From Pegoplata infirma (lineage: Eukaryota; Arthropoda; Insecta; Diptera; Anthomyiidae), in contig OY992537.1 in NCBI GenBank assembly GCA_963921195.1, positions 62,422,400 through 62,486,399 of the forward strand: a DNA stretch of 64,000 nucleotides, given 5' to 3'. The first letter of the stretch is position 1, and every line of letters starts with the position of its first letter. A program made the translations under genes and the position numbers. This document shows, piece after piece, positions 22,316 to 33,470 of the stretch. The notes below the pieces were generated by a model. It searched no databases. It saw nothing but the letters and a program-made list of their open reading frames with translations, and was not told the origin of the DNA.

Positions 22316-22700
22316 AAAGTTTGTTTTGTGTATCAAGCCTTTTACCCGGTTAATTACTAAATGGCTAAACTATTGAACAGAAAGTTACTAAAATGGATCT
22401 AGGGGGGGTACAATATTGTTAATATACATACAAAAATACATACTTGCAATCGTTAGCAAATTACCTTTCATTTGAATACCCATAAATACATGTTTGTGGG
22501 TGGGGTTGTTGTTTTGCTCCAGGGGGTCTTCCGGGGCCCAGTCCCCTTAAATTTTAATCGTGGCATATTTTTGTTTTCCAAAATATTCGTGTCCCGTAAA
22601 GTGCACCTTAGCCAATTTTTTTTCATCAAATATTTTTTTATCAATAATCTTTTTTCATTAAAACATTTTTTTATAAAAAAATTTTTTACCGACAAACACA
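22316..22700. other. Short intergenic spacer, no gene
   Basis: It holds a G/C-richer patch 'ggggcccagtcccctt' near 22535 and T-rich runs. The frames crossing it on both strands share no motif with any family I know. Confidence 0.35.
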
Positions 22701-24348
22701 CACTCAAAAAAAACCTTGTAAAGTTACCAAAAAATCTCGTGATTTTACGAGGCTATTCTCGTAAAATTCTCGTGAAATTACGAGGATTCCCTCGTAATTT
22801 TGAATGCGCCAAAAATTGGTAAAATAACTAATTTTAGTGGTAAAAATATTGTTTTAAAACCGGAAAAATAAAAAATAAATGGTAAACTTACAAGAAAAAA
22901 TGGTAAATATGTTTAAAAAAATGGTAAATTTACAAACCAATAGTAAATTTACAAACCAAAATGGTAAATTTACAAAAAAAAGAAATTTTTGTTAATCAAC
23001 ATAAATCTTCGTAATAAAATCCGTTTTGTAAAATTACAGTTTTTTTTTGAAAATTAACTGAAATCCTCGTAATAAATTTTCAAAATTTTATCAATTTTTT
23101 TTTTCAATATTTTTCAATGAAAAAAACATATAGAAAAAACAGTCTTACAAAAATGAAACAATTTAAATCTAATGTAAGAAACCACTGATGACGTAGAGGT
23201 GGCTACAGAAACCATGGTCTGGAATAAATCCACATTAAACATAATCTTTAGAAATACAATGTTTTCTTCTTCAATCACAACCCCTTAATAACAAACAGAA
23301 ATGGCATGCGCCGATAAAAAACACTTAAAAAAAAAAGTTTTTTCAGGGACTTGGAAAATTAAAAAAAAAAATAAAAAATTTACAAAAAAACAAGCAAAAA
23401 ATTAAATTCGGCCTTGCCGAATGTAGTGATACCCTCCACAATTTCAAAAAGATTATTGCAAAAAACTTTATTTAAAAGGAAATTACTTTTGAAAAATAAA
23501 AATTTTTTTTGAAAAAAAAAAATTTTCGCGAAAAAAAATTTTGGTAAAAAAATCCGCGATTTTTTTTTTTGTGTTCGTACTTGTTTAAATACCGTTTGGT
23601 GTTCAATTATGTTCACATATGCCAACCAGAAGCCGAATTAAAGCATTTTGTGTTTTTAGGTTATGTTGAATGTACTGAAATTTTTGAGGTATGCTTACAT
23701 TTTCGTTCATAACTTTTGAACCGCTGAACCGATATCGCTCAAATGCAATACCAAACTTCTCGGGAGAACTTCCAATAAATATGTTAAGTTTCAGTCATCT
23801 CTGTGCAATATTTTGCCCGCGACAGCATTTTCAACAGACAGACAGACGGACAGACGGACAGACGGACAGACGGACAGACGGACAGACGGACATCGCTAGA
23901 ATGTCTTAAAATCGATCGGGCATCATGAATATATATACTTTATGGGGTCCCCGATCGATATTTCGATGAGTTACAAACAGAATGACAAACTTATATATAC
24001 CCTCTATCACTAGAGTGGAGGGTATAAAAATGTTTTGTTTTTGTTAAACAACATAAATTCTCGTATAACATAATTTTTGTAAAATAACAGTTTCTTTTTG
24101 TAAATAAACTAGAATCCTCGTAATAAAAACTTTGGTGTTAAATTACAGTTTTTTTGTTGTAAAATAACCTTTCGAAATGGTAGAATACAATTACGAAAAT
24201 AAATTTGTAAAATTTCCAATAAAACTGTAGTTCTCGTTTGAACAAAGTACAAGATTTTTTGTTAAAAAACAAGGAAAATTGTTAAATATTGGTAGAATGG
24301 GATTACAAGGCATTTTACCAGGCGTTTTACCAGTTTTTTTTTTGAGTG
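22701..24348. mobile_element. CACTC-ended MITE interrupted by a Helentron
   Basis: It starts CACTCAAAAAAAACCTTGTA and ends ...TTTTTTTTGAGTG, with CA on both flanks. The interior consists of repeated TTGTAAATTTACAA-like words in both orientations. A Helentron (23389-24029) splits it; similar 'ctcgtaataaa...gtaaaattacag' text lies on both sides. Related copies are at 24813, 37389, 40505 and 58090, where the flanks are TA in at least three cases, suggesting a Tc1/mariner-type mobiliser. Confidence 0.65.
23389..24029 (-). mobile_element. Helentron-like element, family 2
   Basis: The 3' end, read on the minus strand, is a hairpin ATTCGGCAAGGCCGAAT followed by the rc of 'acaagcaaaaaattaa'. A (GGACAGAC)n core lies at 23836-23890, then 'catcgctagaatgtctta', 'actttatggggtcccc' and the 5' end 'agagtggagggtataaaaa'. 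No ORF. Confidence 0.72.
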
Positions 24349-24350
24349 CA

Positions 24351-24560
24351 TTATTGATCCTTGATGGATTTTAAGACGTTCTATAAGTATCCGTCCGTCT
24401 GTCTTGAGATACCACGATGCAGTTCAAATAAAAGAGCTAGGCTCCTGAAGTTTGGCACGAATATGTCTTATGGTAATAGGCAGGTTAAGTTTTTAAATGG
24501 AAGCAGGGGGAAAAAAGTTCCCCCTTGTAGAACTTAACCAATCTCTGAAAAATGCAATTT
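24351..24560 (+). mobile_element. Helentron family 1, internal fragment
   Basis: It shows 'gattttaagacgttct', 'ccgtccgtctgtc', 'gctaggctcctgaagtttgg' and 'ataggcaggttaag', in family 1 order, with both ends missing. Confidence 0.6.
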
Positions 24561-24812
24561 TTACATATTTTTTTTTTGATGTATTTTTACGAAACATTTT
24601 TGTACAAGAAAAAATCAAAGTCCTGCATTTGGAACAGTGGGATTGAAAATATCGGTTTTTTTGGCCCGCCCCCCTTTTGTTGACATGGATTAAAATGAAA
24701 CCGAAAACCATCACTATTTTGAGAAAATCGTGGATAAAGTGTCAAAAAAGGCAAATTGTGACCATTTTGGAACGCCTATTAAATAAGACTCTGAAATCCG
24801 AATGACTTGGTA

Positions 24813-25234
24813 CACTCAAAAGAAAAAAAAACCTTGTAAAATGACAAGAAAAACTTGTAACTTTTATTTTTTGCTACCACCTATTTGACAAGAATTTCTT
24901 GTAATTATACAAGCTTTTTCTAATTATAGGAGAATTCCTAGTAAAAATTACGAGCTCTTTTTGTAATTTTACAAGCTTTTTACTAATAAAATTGTAAATT
25001 TACAACTTTTTTGGCGCAATTAAACTTACTAGGAATTCTCGTCAATTTAATAAATTTTTTTGTAAAAAAAGTTAGAAATTTGTAAAATTACAAAAAATGT
25101 AAAATTACAAAAAAATTTAAATATCGATTGAAAATTTTTTGTTAAAAAACAAGCAAAACTGTCAAATATTGGTAAAATGGAATTACGAAACTTTTTCTAG
25201 TAATTTGACAAGGTTTTTTTTTTGCTTGTAGGTG
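24813..25234. mobile_element. CACTC-ended MITE with TA flanks
   Basis: It begins CACTCAAAAGAAAAAAAAAC and ends with 'gacaaggttttt...ggtg'; TA lies on both sides (24811-24812 and 25235-25236). Inside are repeated CTTGTAATTTTACAAG-like words. It belongs to the same family as 37389-37901. Confidence 0.68.
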
Positions 25235-25708
25235 TAAATCGTAAAAAACTGAAAAAAGAGCAACTTCCCCCCGTATAAATCGACCCCAACTACCCCACTA
25301 AAAATGAGTTTGGTCGCTTAAAAAAAAAAATACTGGTCTAATCAATATTTGTTCTGAATAACATATCTAAATTTCGTGATGATTGGAGGATGACACCACG
25401 GAGAGTTCCCTTGTAAGTGTAGGGTGTATACAAACATGCCTGCAAAGAATTGGTTGGGAAGCGCTCTTTGACTCTTGACTAAATCCCAAATGTGGCTTCA
25501 AGTTTTTCAAACATTTTGTAGGCAGAAAATTGATAATTATCTCAACAAAAAAATCAATATTATGCCTTTTTTGTTGGCATAATTATCAGTGTTCTACCAT
25601 ACAAAGTTCACGTAAGTGTTAACGCTCACAATTCTAGAAGTTAAAAATTAACTTGCATACATTGTGAATGATTCTCTTATTGTTAATGACTCTCTTTGGT
25701 ATTAATAA

Positions 25709-26559
25709 ACAAGTAGAAAAATTAAATTCGACTTGGCCGAATCTATGAATACCCTCCACAATGCCCATTTTAAGTGATAGTAAATTTTCTAAAGTGAAAA
25801 AAATAACAGTTTTGATTGGAAATATTTTATTTTGTGTAAAAAATTTTTTTTAGTAATTTTTGAAAAAAAAAAAAATAATTTACTAATTTTTTTTTTTGAG
25901 TGTAAAATTTTTTTCGAGTGTATTTGTTATGTTTTGGTATAAAAATATTTTTGAGTGACAAAAATACGTTGTCAAATATTTTTGTGACTTGCCAATGTTT
26001 TTAAAACAGGTTTAACAGGTTTTCAACACGTGAATTTAAGGTGAAGCTAATCTGAAATTCACGGTTTTGCTAATAACTTTTGAACCACTGGACCGATTTG
26101 GCTGAAATTCAATACGAACGAGACTGGAGGAACGCAAAATATATATGCCAAGCTTCAGCATCCTCAGAATTGCTTTTCGAAAGTTATAGTGCTTTTTATC
26201 TCAAAAATTCACGAAAAACCCTTGCCGAAATTCAGTATTTTGCTCATAACTTTTGAACCACTGGACCGATTTCGCTGGATTGCAATACCAACCTGACCAG
26301 GTAAATGCCCAACATATATGCCAAACTGCAGGAGCCATCGTAAAGTCTTTCAAAAGTTAGCGTGTTTTCAACAGACAGACAGACGGACAGACGGACAGAC
26401 GGACGGACGGACGGACGGACATCGCTAGATCGTCTTAAAATCGATCGAGGATCATGAATATATACACTTTATGGGGTCCTAGACCAATATTTCGAGGTGT
26501 TACAAACGGAATGACAAACTTATATATACCCTCTATCACTAGAGTGGAGGGTATAAAAA
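25709..26559 (-). mobile_element. Helentron-like element, family 2, complete copy
   Basis: From left to right it has 'acaagtagaaaaattaaatt', the hairpin ATTCGACTTGGCCGAAT, 'gaataccctccacaatgcc', repeated 'cataacttttgaaccactgg' blocks, a GGAC core (26377-26420), 'catcgctagatcgtctta' and 'gtggagggtataaaaa'. It is close to the copy at 62879-63729. Non-autonomous. Confidence 0.75.
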
Positions 26560-26726
26560 GATAAATGTTTTTGTGTTGCTTTTAAGCTAAATTGCATTTA
26601 ATAAGCTAATTTTATCAATATTTCATCGAAAATCTATATATATAAAAGAGTAATGTGACTGACTGACTGACTGACTTATTGACTGATTCATCATCGCCCA
26701 GCCCAAACCGCTCAAGCTAGAGACCC

Positions 26727-27470
26727 GAAATTTGGACTGTATGTTCAGCTCCCGGAATATAGATCCACTAAGGCTGGATTTTTGTCAATGTTGATTCTAA
26801 GGGGGTAAAATGGGTAAAAAACTGTACTTTTGGTACTTTTTATATCTCCTGAAATAATGGTCACAGAGACTTGAAATTTGGACTGCATGTTCACCTCCCG
26901 GAACATAGATCCACTGTGGCTGGATTTTTGTCAGTGTTGATTCTAAGGGGGTAAAAAGGGTAAAAAACTGTACTTTTGGTACTTTTTATATCTCCTGAAA
27001 TAATGGTAATAGAGATATGAAATTTGGACTTTATGTTCACATTCTGGAATATAGATCCGGTAAGCCTGGATTTTTGCCAATGTTGATTCTAAGGGGGTTA
27101 AAAGGGTAAAAAACTGTACTTTTGGTACCTTTTATATTTCCTTAAAAAATGGTCACAAAAACTTAAAATTTGGACTGTATGTTCACCTCCCGGAATAAAG
27201 TTCCACTAGGGCTTGATTTTTGCCAATGATGATTCTAAGCGGGTAATAAGGGTAAAAAACTGTACTTTTGTTACCTTTTATATTTCCTTAAATAATAGTA
27301 CTAGAAACTTGAAATTTGCAATGTAAGTTCACCTCCCGGAAAAAAGATTTACTAAGTATGGGTTTTTGCCAATGTTGATTCTACAGGGGTAAAATGGGTA
27401 AAAAAGTGTACTTTTGGTACTTTTTTTTTATATACATACTGAAATAATGGTCATTCAAACTTAAAATTTG
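26727..27470 (+). repeat. 146-bp direct repeats inside the Helitron, about five units
   Basis: 'gaaatttggact' recurs at about 26727, 26872, 27019, 27165 and 27310 (spacing 145-147), each followed by 'gttcacctcccggaa', 'gatttttgccaatgttgatt', 'gggtaaaaaactgtactttt' and 'ggtaccttttatatttcc'. The last word is the probable seed of the adjacent 16-bp array. Confidence 0.8.
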
Positions 27471-27510
27471 AAATGTAGGATCCTTTAGTGAAATAAAACA
27501 TTCTGGAACA

Positions 27511-28490
27511 AGTACCTTTTATAAAAAGTACCTCTTATAAAAAGTACATTTTATAAAAAGTACTTTTTATAAAAAGTACCTTTTATAAAAAGTACCTTTT
27601 ATAAAAAGTACCTTTTATAAAAAGTACCTTTTATAAAAAGTACCTTTTATAAAAAGTACCTTTTATAAAAAGTACCTTTTATAAAAAGTACCTTTTATAA
27701 AAAGTACCTTTTATAAAAAGTACCTTTTATAAAAAGTACCTTTTATAAAAAGTACCTTTTATAAAAAGTACCTTTTATAAAAAGTACCTTTTATAAAAAG
27801 TACCTTTTATAAAAAGTACCTTTTATGAAAAGTACCTTTTATAAAAAGTACCTTTTATAAAAAGTACCTTTTATAAAAAGTGCCTTTTATAAGAAGTAAC
27901 TTTTATAAAAAGTACCTTTTATAAAAAGTACCTTTTATAAAAAGTACCTTTTATAATAAGTACCTTTTACAAAAAGTACCTTTTATAAAAAGTACCTTTT
28001 ATAAAAAGTACCTTTTATAAAAAGTACCTTTTATAAAAAGTACCTTTTATAAAAAGTACCTTTTATAAAAAGTACCTTTTATAAAAAGTACCTTTTATAA
28101 AAAGTACCTTTTATAAAAAGTACCTTTTATAAAAAGTACCTTTTATAAAAAGTACCTTTTATAAAAAGTACCTTTTATAAAAAGTACCTTTTATAAAAAG
28201 TACCTTTTATAAAAAGTACCTTTTATAAAAAGTACCTTTTATAAAAAGTACCTTTTATAAAAAGTACCTTTTATAAAAAGTACCTTTTATAAAAAGTACC
28301 TTTTATAAAAAGTACCTTTTATAAAAAGTACCTTTTATAAAAAGTACCTTTTATAAAAAGAACCTTTTATAAAAAGTACCTTTTATAAAAAGTACCTTTT
28401 ATAAAAAGTACCTTTTATAAAAAGTACCTTTTATAAAAAGTACCTCTTATAAAAAGTACCTTTTATAAAAAGTACCTTTTATTAAAGTAC
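27511..28490 (+). repeat. 16-bp minisatellite, about 61 copies
   Basis: The unit is AAAAAGTACCTTTTAT, repeated head to tail for about 980 bp with very few variants (for example CTCTTAT near both edges and a few single changes inside). Each unit contains a GTAC site and the palindrome TTTTATAAAA spans each junction. The period is not a multiple of three and the array is not coding. Confidence 0.93.
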
Positions 28491-29478
28491 CGGAAGTACA
28501 ATTTTTGATACTTTTTTATTTCCTAAAATTATATTTATAGAAATCTTTTATATTTCCTAAAATCTTAAAATTTGTAATGGATGCAAATTCGGTAAAAACG
28601 GCATTCTGTGAAAAATACGTTTTTCCGCTTCTTAGTGGGGTAAAAATTCTAAAAAGTGTATTTTCGGTACCTTTGATATTTTTTGACGTAATGGTTCTAG
28701 AAACTTAAAATTAGGAATGTAAAATCCTCTTTGTACTTCAAATATTTGCTAAAATAATGATCCTAGAAAATTGAAATATGGAAAAAAGGATCCTTCGGTG
28801 AAGAAAAAAACATTCTGGAAGAGGTTCTTTTTGGAAATTCCGTTTATAACGGGGGTAAGAAAGTGTACTTTTTGTACTTTTTTTTTTGTTCTTATAATAA
28901 TGAAAAAATGTAAATTTTGATTATTCTTATATTTCTTGAAATATTAGTTCGGAAACTTGATATTTTAAATAAAGCATCACCTAGCACAAAAACACAGTTT
29001 TTGGAAAATTTAGTTTTAAGGGGAAAGGGGGCAATGGTTATTTTTACCTACCTAACTATTAAACTCAAAGCCCCATAAAATAACACACAAGAGAAGGAAA
29101 TATTTTAAAATTTAAACTTTTAGAACGGGGAACGAAATGGAATAGAGCAGGGAACAATATGTAATGATACTTTTTACTCAAATTTTTCGTATTTTACTTT
29201 TTTAACTCCATATTTTTTCTCTCTATATGTTTTTTTCACTCAAACTCATTTTTATTCCAATTTCTTTATTCACTGAAATATTTATTCACTCCAAATCCAA
29301 AATCCCGACATTAGGGCTCGAAAAATATTCAAATTTTATTGTTTAAATTTTTCATTGAAATATTATTTTATGAAAGACTTAAACGTGCACAAGTAAATAA
29401 AACAAAGACTACGTAGGGGGATTTTCTTGAAATCGGAAGAGCAATTCTGATCCTTCTATTATCCGGTATTCAATGCAA

Positions 29479-29509
29479 CCGGTAACGAAGTACCGGGATG
29501 GTAAGCTAG
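29479..29509 (+). repeat. Helitron 3' hairpin and CTAG terminus
   Basis: CCGGTA (29479-29484) and TACCGG (29491-29496) form a 6-bp stem with loop ACGAAG, then 9 nt, then CTAG. This is the termination signal expected for rolling-circle transposition. Confidence 0.8.
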
Positions 29510-30009
29510 TGTTTAATATTTTGCAAAACTATTCCAAACGACGCTAAATTAAATTAAGAAATTTAAGGAAGTTAACGTTTCGTTTTTTTCGTTTTGACGC
29601 ATGTTAACAATCAAAGTTTGCCAACAAAAAAAGCAATATTGTTGTTTTCATTCAACACATGCATTGATTTCGCTATGTTAATGAGTGCGTTATCACAACA
29701 TGTTTTATATTAAAATCATTCACAATATCATGCATATTAAAACAGGCCCCTAAAATCTTGCTACACTTTTTGTATTCAAATAACAAGGCTTATAGTATGC
29801 AATACATTTGTTTGTGGATTTTATTTCATAAGATATTTGGATTTTATTTGATAAATAATACACACAGCAGTGTTGCCAGAAACTTTTAACTTCACATACC
29901 CATTCTTAAAATAAAAACAAATATTTAAATTCAAAAGTTTGTCTCCAATGATGATTCGCAACAAAACCTTTAAAAAATATGTAAAATTATATACTAAATT
30001 AACATCGCC

Positions 30010-30125
30010 GAGACTGGTGAGTATGACGCTTGTCTCGTTGTAGCGAATAAGGCACCTGGTAAGAATCGAACCCACGACCCCCAGACTCATAGGCTAGCAC
30101 GCTACAAACTAGCCTACTGCAACCG
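30010..30125 (-). repeat. tRNA-like SINE head or tRNA pseudogene
   Basis: On the minus strand GGTTCGATTCT (30072-30062) matches the B-box consensus GGTTCGANTCC at 9-10 of 11 positions. About 30 nt upstream, TAGTTTGTAGCG (30111-30100) resembles an A box. The stretch GGCTAGTTTGTAGCGTGC onward resembles a D-arm region, but the acceptor stem does not close, so a functional tRNA is unlikely. A tRNA-derived SINE with an AT-rich tail towards 29820 is the best reading. Confidence 0.55.
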
Positions 30126-30259
30126 CTTCAAAAAAAATTGTTTTATAAATGCTTGTGAAATTCGAGAATAATAACTATGGAAAATGTTGAAAAGTATCTG
30201 CCAATTTGAAAGAGAAATTTTCTATGGGAAAAATTGTTGTAACATGACAATTTTGGCTT

Positions 30260-30690
30260 AAAAAAATTAATTTTTCTTTAGGACAAATGTCTTAGAAACT
30301 GAAACTTTTTCTATAGGAAAAATATCTTAGAATCTGGGACCTTTCCTATAGGAAAACTATCTCAGAATCTGAGACTTTTTCTTTAGAAAAATTGTCTCAG
30401 AATCTGAGACTTTTTCTTTAGAAAAATTGTCTCAGAATCTGAGACTTTTTCTTTAGAAACATGTCTCAGTATCTGAGACTTTTTCTTTAAAAAAAAAACG
30501 TCTCAGAATTTGAGACTTTTTCTATGGGCAAAATGCCCAGAAATTGAGAGCTTTTCTATAAGAAAAATTTTTCAGAGTCTGAGACTTTTCTATAGTAAAA
30601 GGTAAGAATCTGAGACTTTTTTTGTGGAAGAAACGTTTTTGGAATCTAAAAATTGTTCTATAGGAAAAAGGTTTCAGATTTTGAGACATT
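30260..30690. repeat. Tandem repeat with palindromic GTCTCAGAATCTGAGAC word
   Basis: About nine or ten degenerate units of roughly 35-45 bp, each made of a near-palindrome GTCTCAGAATCTGAGAC plus TTTTTCTTTAGAAAAATT or TTTTCTATAGGAAAAA, itself a near-palindrome. The best units are at 30365-30480. Confidence 0.8.
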
Positions 30691-30731
30691 TTTCATAAAG
30701 TTTGATTGTTGTTTAATGTTTGTCTATCTAC

Positions 30732-30920
30732 TAGAGATGGGCACATGAGCAGATTAGAGCGTGATTCACGTGATTCACGCGTGTGACTGAATTCAATTTT
30801 ACTCACGTGATTGTGAGTAAGTGTGAGTGAGTGTGCGTGAGTAAGATTTTTGCGTGAGTGAGTGTGCGTGAGAGAGTGTACGTGAGTCGATTTTTTTGTG
30901 TGAGTTTGCGTGATTTATTT
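30732..30920. mobile_element. CACG-type hAT MITE, one end only
   Basis: It starts TAGAGATGGGCACATGAG, with dense GTGAGT/GTGCGTGAG words, as in the element at 3660. No matching CATCTCTA end or repeat of the flanking CTATCTAC was found downstream, so the right end is lost. Confidence 0.6.
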
Positions 30921-31856
30921 GCTCTTCATATTTCCTTTCGTTCCAAAAAAAACCAACAAAAAATTGTTAAAAAGTAAAGTTTCGATGAACTTTAAATTTT
31001 GCTAAAAAATGTGAAAGATTTTTGAAATTTAGTTTTTGAAATTTTTTTTTATATAGCGTTAAAGTCTAACATAGTTTTTAATAATGTATGGACCTTACTT
31101 TGTAAAATTTTAAAATATTTACCAAATTTTTTCCATATTGAGTTAATTGTGGGCAAAAAAGGCATTTTCCTCGAAATCCGCTAAGTTTAAATCAATGCCC
31201 CGCCAAACTATCCGAGGGATATCCCCCAAAAAAAATTTATTTTATATGCTAACATATATTTTATAAGATTCTGTGGTTTTTCAGCATTTTTCTTAATTTT
31301 GTTTAAGAAAATTTTTAAAAAATCAAAATATAAGTTTTGAGAACCACGCCAAATATAATTCATATTTTTGGCCTTACCATGAAACGGGTTAATGACATCC
31401 TAGAAAGACAATATTTCATATCAGAGTATTTATGATAGAATAGAATATAAATATCGTTTTCCATTGGTTTATTTCAATAAAATTAGAAAATTGGGGCTGA
31501 TTTTCTTGTTTAAGGGGTCATTTTGTAAAAATTGGGTCATTTTGGCCCCGAAAGGCTTACAAGGGTTAATTTTTGAAAACCGAAAAATTTTTAATATATC
31601 TTTTTATACTAAAAACAACTCGTGTACCAGTTTTTAACAATATATTCAAAATACAACACCATTTATTCATCAAAATATGGCTATTTTTGAGTGTTTGACC
31701 TTTGACCTATATGCGCCTCGTGTTAACGTTGTCCGATTTGGCTGAAATTTTTAGCATAGCATTTTAAGGCCAAATGTTAAAAAATTAGGGGTGCACTCCT
31801 TGAAATTCGAAGTTTTCCAAAATAGTTGCCACCCTAGTGGATACAGAAATATCTAA
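30921..31856. other. AT-rich intergenic DNA, no feature recognised
   Basis: No terminal repeats or frames of note, apart from 'ccaccctagtg' at about 31833, the reverse of the word at 5766 and 7204. Confidence 0.4.
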
Positions 31857-32648
31857 CCCAGCTAACAAAATTCGGAGTGCTCAAAATGAAAGACTCCTAA
31901 ATGAATCTTAATAATAAATATTTTTAGAACCCTCATTTTTCGGAGTCAAAAAAGATTCAAAAATTAAACATTTTATTTCAGTTTTCAAATTTGTTTTCCA
32001 AAAACACTAAATTTTTTTATTCAATATAAAACCATCTGTTTGGAGTCCAAAAGGAACCTAAAACATGAAGAAAATTGTTTCGTAAAAAAAATATTTCAAA
32101 TTGACTCCTAAAAGATTTAAAATTGTAATATTTTTTGAGCCATCCAAAAAGACTCAAAAACATTATTGGTTTTGGAGTCAACAAATATTTTTTTTCTATC
32201 AAAATAAATAAAAAGTCAGAAAATAATTTTCTATAACGACGCTTTATGTACATAAAAACCACTAAAAAAGGGGAATGTTTCTAATGAATACATGTTTCAA
32301 GATAGAAGAACGTGGGACCGCCAAAGGATTGTTGTGCAGAGAAGAGAAAAGAAGAAATCTGTTGTAATTTTTATATTTTTGCATTTGTATGTATATTGTA
32401 TTTTGTTTTAAATTAGAAGTGTTGTGAACCATTAAAAAATTTTTAAATAAACAGATCTGATCTCAAGATGTACGCATTTTTTCTTTTATATAAAAAAATT
32501 TCCCCTTTTTGAATCTTTTTTTGGAGTCATTTTTGAAACTAAAATGAGGGCTCTTTTGGATGAACCACTTTCATACAATAATTTGAAATTTCTGTTATAT
32601 TATTTGAGCCCATTTTGGAGTCTCAAATGAGTCTGCTTGTTTGCTGGG
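31857..32648. mobile_element. CCCAGC-ended MITE-like element
   Basis: It starts CCCAGCTAACAAAATTCGGA and ends ...TTGTTTGCTGGG. 'ggagtc' and 'gactcc' words recur in both orientations inside (GGAGTCAAAAAAGATTC and similar). As with element C, AA stands on both flanks. It contains no coding sequence. Confidence 0.6.
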
Positions 32649-33019
32649 AAACTTAAAAAAAAAGAAAGTGGCCAAATTTTTGATAAATTGAATTTTTTAA
32701 AAAATGGGAAATTTCAAAACGGGTTCTGAAAATATTAAAAAAAAAAAAATAAAAATAATCGATAGCCTATCCAAAACTTTACAAGAATGTAAATTTTTAA
32801 GATTGTGGTGCATTTTTTCAAAATTTTACCACGCCTCCTAAGCTTAGTTTTTGAAAAAATTGAAATACCAAAAAAACGCAATTGTGTTGAAAAATTGTGT
32901 TATTTAATCGTAAATATCATAAAAAACTAATTTTTAATATTTTCAGGAAAGTGTTCCAGAGGCCTCCCTGACTCCCTTCCCCTGAAAACGCCACAGTCAA
33001 TTTTTTTAATTTGTTACAT

Positions 33020-33071
33020 TTTAGGGGGTATACAAGATTCGGAACAGTTGAATTGAACACTGCCACTTGTT
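33020..33071 (+). mobile_element. Helentron family 1, 3' end fragment
   Basis: 'ttagggggtatacaagattc' followed by a decayed hairpin and 'aacactgccacttgtt': only the last 50 bp of a family 1 copy. Confidence 0.55.
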
Positions 33072-33460
33072 ATAAATTGATATTGTCTCTTAATCGATTA
33101 TAAAAGTCTTACTCAGAATTTTAGAATTTCATTACACAGAAAACATCAGAATCTGACAATTATTCCATTCATTATGCGTAATAATATTTTCGTTTTCTTT
33201 TTTCTTTTGATCTTTTTTTAAGAAGATGAGTGTTTAACAAAATTACATAATTCTTTGTTTTCGAATATTTAATTGAAAACGTTTAAAACATGGAAACTAG
33301 GTTGGGAATTCACTTGGGGTATTAACAGTATTTCAATTTTCTAACAATCATCTGGCGCACATACTATGTAGATGTGGATTGCATTTGACTCCAATAAAGG
33401 TTGAAATCTTAGCTAAATAATCGTTATAAATTTTAAATTTGTATTTATACAATTTTTTTT

Positions 33461-33466
33461 TTTATT
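33461..33466 (-). terminator. Candidate poly(A) signal of the UGT gene
   Basis: AATAAA on the minus strand, 4 nt after the stop codon (33473-33471). It is close to the stop, but no better signal is seen nearby; AT-rich chance occurrence cannot be excluded. Confidence 0.4.
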
Positions 33467-33470
33467 CAAT

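Larger units (their letters stand above)
26633..29509 (+). mobile_element. Helitron, non-autonomous, with internal minisatellite
   Basis: The 5' end is TCTATATATATAAAAGAG and the 3' end is CTAG, inserted between A (26632) and T (29510). A hairpin CCGGTA-ACGAAG-TACCGG ends 9 nt before CTAG. These are the canonical hallmarks of Helitrons. A (GACT)n run follows the 5' end. The body holds about five copies of a 146-bp unit and a large 16-bp array. No Rep/helicase ORF is present, so movement would require an enzyme from elsewhere. Confidence 0.88.

Noticed and set aside
27511..28490. Regular repeats that might suggest a CRISPR array
   Set aside because: The 16-bp units are contiguous with no spacers, lie in a eukaryotic Helitron, and have no cas genes nearby.
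30010..30125. Functional tRNA gene
   Set aside because: A- and B-box-like words are present, but the acceptor stem does not pair and the sequence runs into AT-rich DNA, as in a SINE.
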